From Pseudomonadota bacterium (lineage in GTDB: Bacteria > Pseudomonadota > Gammaproteobacteria > Xanthomonadales > Xanthomonadaceae), in assembly GCA_023423235.1 (NCBI GenBank), contig JAFAFY010000098.1, positions 1 through 9,972 on the forward strand: 9,972 bases of DNA. Reading direction: 5' to 3'. The notes below the pieces were generated by a model. The model saw nothing but the letters and a program-made list of their open reading frames with translations, did not search any database and was not told the origin of the DNA. Positions 1 to 5,397 of the stretch are shown piece by piece (positions within the stretch are counted from its first letter, which is position 1; each line of letters opens with the position of its first letter). The position numbers were made by a program, and so were the translations under genes.

Positions 1-201
1 CTCGCGCTGCCAGCGCGGCAGCAGCGGCATGAGACCCTCCGGCAGCACCGCGGCGACGTAGCGGCCATCGCGCTTGCGGCGCAGCACCCGCTCGGCGCGG
101 GCGAGGTGTCGGGCATCGCGATTGCTGTGCGCGCGCAGCAGGTCCGCCGGCCAAAGCTCGATGTCGGGCGTGTTGATCAGGATTCGGCTGCGCAGACGCA
201 T
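1..201 (-). CDS. Hypothetical protein, N-terminal part, cut by left window edge
   Basis: The minus-strand frame stays open from an ATG at 201 to the window edge, giving the first 67 residues of a protein. It begins MRLRSRILINTPDIELWP and continues with a basic, probably helical stretch rich in Arg, Ala and Leu (about residues 22-45), then a short hydrophobic segment (YVAAVLPEGLMPLLP). An in-frame TAA lies four codons upstream of the ATG, so the start cannot be much further out. I see no strong Shine-Dalgarno sequence. Third codon positions are mostly G or C, as in the neighbouring genes, which supports real coding. I do not recognise the family and assign no function. A 160-bp gap separates it from the CPBP gene, so it may have its own promoter. 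Confidence 0.55.
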   Translation of the reverse strand, partial: MRLRSRILINTPDIELWPADLLRAHSNRDARHLARAERVLRRKRDGRYVAAVLPEGLMPLLPRWQRE

Positions 202-361
202 GCCGCAAGCTTACGGCCTGGCGGCGTGAGCGGACAGCCGGTCTTGCCGGTCACGGGTCGCGGGCCGCCTGCGTTCAACCGGGGCCTTGCGCGCGCGGGC
301 TGGGCACGTGCGTCCTAGGGCGCAGGTTTGAATGCGCGGCGTTCGGGCTGGTCCCGGCGTG
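202..361. other. Intergenic gap, no gene seen
   Basis: This gap holds the 3' end of the SPFH-CPBP operon and the upstream region of the left-edge gene, both on the minus strand. I find only weak dyads, such as GCGCA/TGCGC around an 8-base loop near 321-338. There is no T-tract, so no convincing intrinsic terminator, and no clear promoter. Confidence 0.4.
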
Positions 362-1213
362 CTACAGCAGCGCCTGCGGCATCAGCAGCGGCACCGCGAC
401 GTGCAACACCAGGTCGGCCGCGAAATGCGACAGCACCGCCATCTCCAGTCCGCGCTTCCAGTAGACCCAGCCGAAGGCCACGCCGCCGATCGCGTTGAGC
501 AGCACGGTGCGGGCGATCACCCCGGCATCGAGGCCCCAGATGCCGGCCGCGGCGGGCAGGTGGCCGGCCCCGAACAGCAGCGCGGCAATCAGGATCGCGG
601 CCCACATCACGGCCGGGCGGGTCTGCGGTGGCGCAGCCAGTGCACCCGCCGGTTGCGCCCGGCGCAGACGCGCGACCTGCATCGCCAGCCACACCAGCAG
701 GGTCATCAGGAACAGGCGCAGTTGCACTTCCTCGACGATGCCGCCATAGAACGAGGCCAGCAGGCCATAGAGGGCATTGCGTGCGCCGTCGATGTCCTGC
801 ATCGCCACCCTCGGCTCTGGCAGCAGCAGCGGATCGAGCAGGTGCGAGAGCAGCAGGATCGCCACTGCCGCGGCAACGCCGAGCAGGGCGCTGTGGCCGG
901 GCCGCAGCATGCGCAGCCCCGCATGGCCGTGGCGGTTGATCCAGCGTTGCAGCAGCGGGCTGCCGAGGCCGACCCGATGGCCCATGCGCAACCCGGCCCA
1001 GGCCAGCAGCGTGACCAGGATGAACATCTGCATGGCCTGGATGGCGATCAACGCGGGCAATGGCAGCGGGATCGCATCGAAGCGCCCCGGCATCACCTGC
1101 ATCAGGTATGGAAACACCGCAACCGTCGCCAGCGCCGCCAGCGCCGCCCAGATGACGGCGATGCGCAGGTCCTGGCGCAGGCGTGGCCTTTGCGCGGTCG
1201 GTGCGTCGTTCAT
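362..1213 (-). CDS. CPBP family intramembrane metalloprotease homologue
   Basis: A 283-residue polytopic membrane protein. The three CPBP (CAAX protease/bacteriocin-processing, formerly Abi) motifs are present in order: EEVQLR (E161, E162, R166), FGAGH (F214, H218) and HFAAD (H263, D267). In characterised family members such as Rce1, these Glu and His residues form the intramembrane catalytic centre, so the protein is probably active. Hydrophobic segments lie near residues 17-40, 52-75, 108-130, 150-180, 200-216 and 228-280. The ATG at 1213 overlaps the stop of the preceding 48-residue gene by 4 bases (ATGA), implying translational coupling; I see no good ribosome site. It is the last gene of the SPFH operon. 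The substrate is unknown. By context it could be the SPFH protein or the three-helix partner, but that is inference. Confidence 0.85.
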   Translation of the reverse strand: MNDAPTAQRPRLRQDLRIAVIWAALAALATVAVFPYLMQVMPGRFDAIPLPLPALIAIQAMQMFILVTLLAWAGLRMGHRVGLGSPLLQRWINRHGHAGLRMLRPGHSALLGVAAAVAILLLSHLLDPLLLPEPRVAMQDIDGARNALYGLLASFYGGIVEEVQLRLFLMTLLVWLAMQVARLRRAQPAGALAAPPQTRPAVMWAAILIAALLFGAGHLPAAAGIWGLDAGVIARTVLLNAIGGVAFGWVYWKRGLEMAVLSHFAADLVLHVAVPLLMPQALL

Positions 1214-1356
1214 GCCTGCCGCGCCGCATGTGACGCGATGGTGGCGGGATCGCGCGGGCCATCGCGCCAGTTCCACGGCGCCTGGGCGTGGGTTGCGATG
1301 CTGGCCGGTTGCGCCGGCGCCGTGGCCGCTGTGCTGTCTTGTCCGCGGATGCTCAT
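1210..1356 (-). CDS. Small hydrophilic protein (48 aa) between RHH regulator and CPBP protease
   Basis: A 48-residue frame beginning MSIRGQDSTAATAPAQP and ending ASHAARQA. It has no membrane segment and no motif I recognise; it is rich in Ala, Pro, Arg and His with one WNW patch. Three features support a real gene. Its ATG overlaps the stop of the RHH gene as ATGA. Its own TGA overlaps the CPBP start as ATGA. A GGAGAAG ribosome site (1371..1365) lies 8 bases upstream. Without it there would be a gap of about 140 bases in an otherwise fully overlapping operon. The alternative is an untranslated spacer or a coupling leader for the protease gene. Function unknown. Confidence 0.6.
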   Translation of the reverse strand: MSIRGQDSTAATAPAQPASIATHAQAPWNWRDGPRDPATIASHAARQA

Positions 1357-1544
1357 TTGCGTGTCTTCTCCGGTGGTGCGTCGTCCGCAGGCCGGTCGCC
1401 CAGCCGCCCGGCCTTGCGCAACGCGTCGCGCAAGACATATTCGATCTGCGCGTTGGCGCTGCGCAGCTCGTCGTCCGCCCAGCGCTGCACCGCCGCCAGG
1501 ATCTCGGCATTGATGCGCAGCGGATAGGCCTTCCTCTCGCTCAA
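1353..1544 (-). CDS. Arc/MetJ-type ribbon-helix-helix DNA-binding protein (63 aa), TTG start
   Basis: A short protein of the ribbon-helix-helix size class. The N-terminal strand KAYPLRI (residues 5-11) alternates side chains as in the DNA-contacting beta ribbon. Helix A follows (about 12-27, NAEILAAVQRWADDEL), then a turn and helix B (about 29-47, SANAQIEYVLRDALRKAGRL), and a charged tail. RHH dimers usually repress transcription, often of their own operon. The frame is open upstream, but the best start is the TTG at 1544. It sits 6 bases behind a GGGGAGG ribosome site and overlaps the previous gene's stop as TTGA. The most likely target is the paired 8-mer in front of the SPFH gene (inference). 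No toxin gene lies beside it, so an antitoxin role is unlikely. Confidence 0.8.
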   Translation of the reverse strand: MSERKAYPLRINAEILAAVQRWADDELRSANAQIEYVLRDALRKAGRLGDRPADDAPPEKTRK

Positions 1545-1882
1545 TCCCGGCCTCCCCGTGGACGCCGGCGGGCACTGACCACGGTCCAGACGAACACCGC
1601 TGCCAGTGCGTGGACGACCACGACCATCACCAGGACCAGCACGGTCAGCCGGCGCTCGTCGCCGCCCCACAGGCCGACGCCGAGCGCGGTGGCCAGCGTC
1701 ACCAGGCCGATCATGCGCATCAGGCGCGCCAGGCGGCTGTCCAGCAGCGCCTTGTCGCGCACCGTCATGCCTCGGCTGTCGCCGGCCAGCGGCAGCCGTC
1801 CGTCGGCGAGCCAGCGCGCGAACACGAAGGCCGGCACCGCGATCACCAGGAACGCCAGCGCGGTGATGTGATGCGGCGCCAT
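1541..1882 (-). CDS. Small three-helix membrane protein of unknown function
   Basis: A 113-residue protein with three hydrophobic segments (about 5-23, 55-73 and 79-102), a polar basic loop between the first two, and an Arg-rich end (SARRRPRGGRD). The positive-inside rule places the loop and C terminus in the cytoplasm. I recognise no catalytic motif. The ATG at 1882 shares one base with the stop of the SPFH gene (TGATG) and has no ribosome site of its own, so translation is probably coupled to SPFH. Its stop overlaps the RHH start (TTGA). Placement between an SPFH scaffold and a CPBP protease suggests a membrane partner or substrate of that complex, but this rests on context only. Confidence 0.75.
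   Translation of the reverse strand: MAPHHITALAFLVIAVPAFVFARWLADGRLPLAGDSRGMTVRDKALLDSRLARLMRMIGLVTLATALGVGLWGGDERRLTVLVLVMVVVVHALAAVFVWTVVSARRRPRGGRD
1551..1557 (-). promoter_or_regulatory. Ribosome binding site deciding the TTG start of the RHH gene
   Basis: GGGGAGG on the minus strand lies 6 bases before the TTG at 1544. It is one of the strongest Shine-Dalgarno matches in the window and is the main reason for preferring this rare start over codons further upstream inside the neighbouring gene. Confidence 0.65.
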
Positions 1883-2733
1883 CAGTACAGCGAGCCGGCA
1901 TTGACCACCGGCTGGGTCGCGCGGTCGCTGCACAGCACCACCAGCAGGTTGCTGACCATCGTCGCCTTGCGTTCCTCGTCGAGCGCGATCACGCCGTTCT
2001 TCTCCAGTTCCGCCAGCGCCATCTCCACCATGCCCACCGCGCCGGCCACGATGCGCGTGCGCGCGGCGATCACCGCGTTGGCCTGCTGGCGCTGCAGCAT
2101 CGCCTGGGCGATCTCGGGCGCATAGGCCAGGTGGCTGATGCGCGCTTCCAGCACATCGACCCCGGCGGCGGTCAGGCGCTCGTCGAGGTGTTCCTTGAGC
2201 CGCTCGGAAATCTCCACCGGGTGGCTGCGCAGCGAGATCTGGCCGTCCTCGTGCTGGTCGTAGGGATAGCTGGTGGCCATGGCCCGCAGCGCCGCCTCGG
2301 ACTGGATGTGCACGAAGCTCTCGTAGTCGTCGACGTTGAATACCGCTTCGGCCGAATCGACGACCTTCCACACCACTACCGCGGCGATCTCGATTGGGCT
2401 GCCGTCGAGCTCGTTGACCTTGAGCCGGCTACTCTCGAAGTTGCGCACCCGAAGCGACACCTTCTTCTTGGCCAGGAACGGGTTGTTCCAGCGCAGGCCG
2501 TTGGTCTTGTCGGTGCCCACGTACTTGCCGAACAGGCTGAGCACCGCCGCCTGGTTGGGCTCGACCATGTACAGGCCCGTGGCGAGGAAGGCCAGCACCA
2601 GCGCGACGGCGATCGCGGCCAGCGGCACGATGCCGCCGCCGGCGAAGAACAGGTAGACGCACACGCCGATGCCCGCGAGCAGCAGCAGGACGACCGGAAT
2701 GCCGGGCAGGGAGCGGATCGGGTTCTCTTTCAT
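1882..2733 (-). CDS. SPFH/band-7 domain membrane protein
   Basis: A 283-residue protein. Two adjacent hydrophobic segments (about 11-30 and 34-56) anchor the N terminus. The SPFH domain follows, from about residue 57 (VEPNQAAVLSLFGKYVG) to about 220, then a helical region rich in Ala, Gln and Glu (about 205-255) and a short tail ending in VVNAGSLY. The segment EARISHLAYAPEIAQAMLQR resembles the end of the domain in stomatin- and prohibitin-type proteins. SPFH proteins oligomerise into large membrane rings or cages and organise microdomains, often together with proteases. No NfeD partner is present; a CPBP protease is encoded in the same operon instead. It is the first gene after the promoter near 2764-2791, so it should be expressed most. 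The start is the first ATG of the frame after that promoter; no strong ribosome site is visible. Confidence 0.88.
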   Translation of the reverse strand: MKENPIRSLPGIPVVLLLLAGIGVCVYLFFAGGGIVPLAAIAVALVLAFLATGLYMVEPNQAAVLSLFGKYVGTDKTNGLRWNNPFLAKKKVSLRVRNFESSRLKVNELDGSPIEIAAVVVWKVVDSAEAVFNVDDYESFVHIQSEAALRAMATSYPYDQHEDGQISLRSHPVEISERLKEHLDERLTAAGVDVLEARISHLAYAPEIAQAMLQRQQANAVIAARTRIVAGAVGMVEMALAELEKNGVIALDEERKATMVSNLLVVLCSDRATQPVVNAGSLY

Positions 2734-2763
2734 GGTGGGCTCGTCGGCGGGCGGTTTGGCAGA

Positions 2764-2791
2764 TTGATATCACAATGATGTCATCTGTAAA
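2764..2791 (-). promoter_or_regulatory. Likely sigma-70 promoter of the SPFH operon
   Basis: On the minus strand, TTTACA (2791..2786; 5 of 6 matches to the -35 consensus) is followed by 16 bases and then TATCAA (2769..2764; 4 of 6 matches to the -10). The implied transcript would start about 24 bases before the SPFH ATG at 2733. The stretch is clearly more AT-rich than its surroundings. Both copies of the candidate operator lie within it. Confidence 0.55.
2765..2783. promoter_or_regulatory. Paired 8-mer operator candidate (TGATATCA, CAA, TGATGTCA)
   Basis: TGATATCA at 2765-2772 is a perfect palindrome. TGATGTCA at 2776-2783 differs by one base. Their centres are 11 bp apart, about one helical turn, so both face the same side of the DNA. 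Tandem 8-bp boxes and one-turn half-site spacing are known for MetJ- and Arc-type ribbon-helix-helix repressors. The pair covers the spacer and -10 of the operon promoter, and the operon encodes an RHH protein, so autorepression is the simplest reading. Confidence 0.55.
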
Positions 2792-3020
2792 GACGGCCTG
2801 CCGCGGCGATCGGGCATGTCGCGGGGTGTATGGCGGGCGCCCGCTGCCGTGACGCCGTCCGTCTCTCCCGCAAGGCCGTGGGCAGGTCCGACGCCACGCG
2901 GGCACAATGCCCCGCGCCCGCCCCACGCTGGCGCCGCTCACGCGGGATTGCCGCGTGCGCGGGCAACATCGCCCGCGTGCTGCCGTGCGCCCGCATCCCG
3001 TTTTTCCGCCTGGAGTCCCG
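2792..3020. other. Divergent intergenic region upstream of pssA
   Basis: This non-coding stretch separates the SPFH operon promoter from pssA. It contains a GC-rich hairpin (CGCGGGC 2958-2964, GCCCGCG 2971-2977, 6-base loop) and a CACAAT at 2903-2908 that could be a poor -10 box. The frame ahead of the chosen pssA start is open back to 2907 but encodes only an Arg/Pro-rich stretch, so I treat it as leader. Confidence 0.4.
3011..3015 (+). promoter_or_regulatory. Ribosome binding site deciding the pssA start
   Basis: TGGAG lies 5 bases before the ATG at 3021. This supports that start over the in-frame ATG at 2907, which would add 38 residues of compositionally odd sequence. Confidence 0.6.
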
Positions 3021-3641
3021 ATGTCCCGTCCCCGCCATTTCTCGATGCTGCGCGATTTCCAACTGGCCGACTGGTTCACCCTGGGCAACGCCTTCTGCGG
3101 CACCGGCGCGGTATTCGCCGCGATGCGCTTCCTGCAGGACGGCAAGGTCGCCGACCTGTTGGCCGGCATGGCGCTGATTCCGCTGGCATTCCTGTTCGAT
3201 GCCCTCGACGGCCGCATCGCGCGCTGGCGCAAGGTCGCCTCCACCCTCGGCCGGGAGCTCGACTCGCTGGCCGACATCATTTCCTTCGGCCTCGCCCCGG
3301 CCGCGCTGGCCTATGCCTGCGGCATGCAGGGCGGCTGGGACTGGGTGGTGCTGAGCTACTTCGTCGGCTGCGGTGTCAGCCGGCTGGCGCGCTACAACGT
3401 CACCGCGGAAACGCTGTCGGACGGCGGCGACAAGGTGAAGTACTTCGAGGGCACGCCGATCCCCTCCAGCCTGCTGCTGGTGCTGCTGCTGGCCTTCGCC
3501 GCGTGGCAGGGGCGCATCGGCGATGCGCTGTGGCTGGGCGTGGTCCAGTTGGGGCCTTGGCAGCTGCATCCGCTGGTGCTGGTGTTCGCACTGTCGGGTT
3601 CGCTGATGATCAGCAAGACCCTGCGAATTCCCAAGTTCTGA
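3021..3641 (+). CDS. pssA: CDP-diacylglycerol--serine O-phosphatidyltransferase (phosphatidylserine synthase, CDP-alcohol type)
   Basis: A 206-residue integral membrane enzyme. The CDP-alcohol phosphotransferase signature DG-x2-AR-x8-G-x3-D-x3-D is complete, from DGRIAR through G, ELD and SLAD near residues 59-81. These Asp residues bind the metal and CDP-diacylglycerol. The following SFGLAPAALAY, RLARYN and FEGTPIP segments match phosphatidylserine synthases better than the phosphatidylglycerolphosphate synthases (PgsA) of the same superfamily. The reaction is CDP-diacylglycerol plus L-serine to phosphatidylserine plus CMP, the committed step to phosphatidylethanolamine. Several hydrophobic segments span the protein (about 15-60, 85-115 and 150-195). 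phaE begins 57 bases after the stop. The family is certain; serine as substrate is very likely. Confidence 0.85.
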   Translation: MSRPRHFSMLRDFQLADWFTLGNAFCGTGAVFAAMRFLQDGKVADLLAGMALIPLAFLFDALDGRIARWRKVASTLGRELDSLADIISFGLAPAALAYACGMQGGWDWVVLSYFVGCGVSRLARYNVTAETLSDGGDKVKYFEGTPIPSSLLLVLLLAFAAWQGRIGDALWLGVVQLGPWQLHPLVLVFALSGSLMISKTLRIPKF

Positions 3642-3663
3642 GCAGTGCGCGGCAACGGTCAGT

Positions 3664-3672
3664 TGTTATGAT
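3664..3672 (+). promoter_or_regulatory. Possible extended -10 promoter of phaEC
   Basis: TG-T-TATGAT fits an extended -10 element (TGnTATAAT, one mismatch) in the 57-base gap between pssA and phaE. No -35 box is clear, as is common for extended -10 promoters. Transcription would start near 3679, shortly before the CGGGAG ribosome site at 3687-3692. Read-through from pssA is also possible. Confidence 0.4.
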
Positions 3673-3698
3673 CCCAGGCCACTGAGCGGGAGTGCGCA

Positions 3699-5396
3699 AT
3701 GGCGAACGGCTGGCAGGGCATGCCGGGGATCTCCGGAACCGAACTCGAGCGTCTGGCGCGCCAGGCCTGGGATGCCTGGGCCGAGGCCCTGCGCCAGACC
3801 GCGCCCGGCGCCGCCGCAGGTGGTTTTGCCGCGCCCGGCGCGATGCCCGGCTTCGGCGCCCCGGCGGCCAATCCCTGGCGCGATGCGATCGAGTGGTGGA
3901 CCCGGCAGGCGGCGGCGCCCGCGCAGCCGGCCATCGGTGACGTGCTGGCGCGGTTCAATGCCCAGGGGCAGCAGTGGTTCGCCGAGATGCAGCGGCTGGC
4001 GATGCAGTTCGCGGAGCACGGCGGCAGTCCGCAGGACATCGCCGCTGCCTGGCGCCAGGCGCTGGGCGGCACCGATGCCAACCCCTTCGCACAGATGTTC
4101 GGCGGCCTGCCGGGGCCGGGCCTGGGCGGCGCCGAGGCGTGGATGGCGCAATTGCGCCCGCTGCTCGATGCGTTGACCCGCGAACCGCGCGCGTGGCTGC
4201 AGCAGCCGGCCTTCGGTCCGGCGCGCGAGCACCAGGAGCGCTGGCAGGCGCTGGCGCAGGCGCAGATGGACTACCAGCGCAGCCAGCAGGCGTATTACGC
4301 GCTGCTGGCGCAGGCCTCGCAGGCCGCGTTCGGCATCTTCGAGCGCAAGCTTGCCGAGCACGCGGCGCCCGGCCGGCAGATCGAATCGCCGCGTGCGCTG
4401 TTCGACCTGTGGATCGACGCCGCCGAGGAAGCCTACGCCCCGGTGGCACTGTCGCTGGAGTTCCGCCACGCCTACGCCGACATGGTCAATGGCCAGATGC
4501 GGCTGCGGCTGGCGATGCAGCAGGAGGTCGAGCAGGCCTGCCGCCTGCTGGACCTGCCCACGCGCAGCGAACTGGATGGCGCGCATCGCAAGATCGCCGA
4601 ACTCGAACGCGTGGTGCGCCGGCTGGGCGCCCGTGTCGACGGCATCGCCCCGCGCGCTGCGCGGCCGCAGGGCGTCGGTGCGCAGGCGGGCGCAGCGTCG
4701 CAGGCCGGGCCTGCTCGCGGTCCTGCACTGGGCCCGGCGGAGCCGGTGGCGGCGAAGCCGATGCGGGCCAAGGCCGGCAGGACAGCTGCGACCGACGGCG
4801 CGCAGAACAGCAGGGCCGCGAAGGCACCCTCCGGGAAGACGGCCACAGCGACGGCATCAGCCGCGAAGACAGCGGTCCCGACTGCATCCACCTCGACGCC
4901 CGCCGCTGGCAAGGGCGTCAGGGCAGCGGTCGCAAAGACGGCTGCGAAAACCATCCGCAAACCTGCGAAGCAGGCAGCGGCCGGCAAGACGGGTGGGAAT
5001 GCCGGCAGGGAATCGGGCAAGAAGCCGAATGCAACCTCCGCCCGCAAGGCCGTGAGCGAGGCGACGAGCAAACCCGTGACCAAGGCCGCCACCAGGGCCG
5101 CCACGCCACAACGCGATGGCGCCAATGGCCAGGGCAGGTCCCGGACTGCAGCGGCGGGAGGGCGCGGGCCGCGCCGCGCCGCGGGTGCGAAAGCCACGCG
5201 CACCGCTGCGCGTCGAGCGCCGCGGGTCGCTGCGCCGGCACAGGCCGTTGCCCGGGAGGCCACCGCCCGCAAGAGCGTGCGCAGGGCGTCGCGCGTGGAG
5301 CCGCTGCCCAACTACGGTTTCATCTCGCCGATCCCGCTCGCGCCCGAGCCCTTGAACGACGCGCCGGCCAAGCGCGCCCGCAAGAAGAAGCGCTGA
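3699..5396 (+). CDS. phaE: Class III polyhydroxyalkanoate synthase subunit PhaE, with long basic C-terminal tail
   Basis: A 565-residue protein; typical PhaE subunits are about 350. Residues 1-315 are the PhaE-like part: Trp- and Gln-rich amphipathic helices, a short Pro/Gly-rich insert (35-60), and the hallmark end LPTRSELDGAHRKIAELERV (about 286-305), which runs into a short coiled coil. PhaE has no catalytic residues; it pairs with PhaC to form the active synthase at the granule surface. Residues about 316-535 are low-complexity Ala/Lys/Arg/Thr with KTAAK-, KPAKQ- and RRA-like units resembling histone H1-like tails. The end is a more ordered NYGFISPIPLAPEPL followed by RARKKKR. The tail uses more A-ending codons (gca, aca, aaa) than the core. 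The ATG at 3699 has a CGGGAG ribosome site 6 bases upstream. phaC starts one base after the stop. Confidence 0.88.
   Translation: MANGWQGMPGISGTELERLARQAWDAWAEALRQTAPGAAAGGFAAPGAMPGFGAPAANPWRDAIEWWTRQAAAPAQPAIGDVLARFNAQGQQWFAEMQRLAMQFAEHGGSPQDIAAAWRQALGGTDANPFAQMFGGLPGPGLGGAEAWMAQLRPLLDALTREPRAWLQQPAFGPAREHQERWQALAQAQMDYQRSQQAYYALLAQASQAAFGIFERKLAEHAAPGRQIESPRALFDLWIDAAEEAYAPVALSLEFRHAYADMVNGQMRLRLAMQQEVEQACRLLDLPTRSELDGAHRKIAELERVVRRLGARVDGIAPRAARPQGVGAQAGAASQAGPARGPALGPAEPVAAKPMRAKAGRTAATDGAQNSRAAKAPSGKTATATASAAKTAVPTASTSTPAAGKGVRAAVAKTAAKTIRKPAKQAAAGKTGGNAGRESGKKPNATSARKAVSEATSKPVTKAATRAATPQRDGANGQGRSRTAAAGGRGPRRAAGAKATRTAARRAPRVAAPAQAVAREATARKSVRRASRVEPLPNYGFISPIPLAPEPLNDAPAKRARKKKR
4647..5304 (+). 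repeat. Low-complexity Ala/Lys/Arg coding tract inside phaE
   Basis: This part of phaE (about residues 317-535) encodes irregular short repeats of Ala with Lys, Arg, Thr and Pro. The frame is uninterrupted and the period is not fixed, so it is degenerate low-complexity coding sequence rather than a true tandem repeat. Such tracts change length easily between strains. Confidence 0.6.
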
Positions 5397-5397
5397 C

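Noticed and set aside
362..1213. CPBP protein as an abortive-infection (Abi) defence gene
   Set aside because: The old Abi name of this family is misleading. No other defence or phage-related gene is in the window and the operon partners point to membrane functions.
332..1513. Plus-strand open frame (about 393 codons) antisense to the CPBP, small and RHH genes
   Set aside because: The protein is Gln/His/Arg-rich without motifs, while the minus strand carries three joined genes with clear motifs and overlaps.
1353..1544. RHH protein as antitoxin of a toxin-antitoxin pair
   Set aside because: No RelE, HicA, PIN or other small toxin frame lies next to it; its neighbours are membrane proteins and a CPBP protease.
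2907..3020. N-terminal extension of pssA from the ATG at 2907
   Set aside because: The extra 38 residues are Arg/Pro-rich with no family counterpart, whereas the ATG at 3021 has a well-placed TGGAG.
4647..5304. Repetitive tract in phaE as CRISPR, minisatellite or frameshifted region
   Set aside because: There is no constant repeat or spacer length, and the reading frame runs unbroken to a sensible C terminus that connects with phaC.
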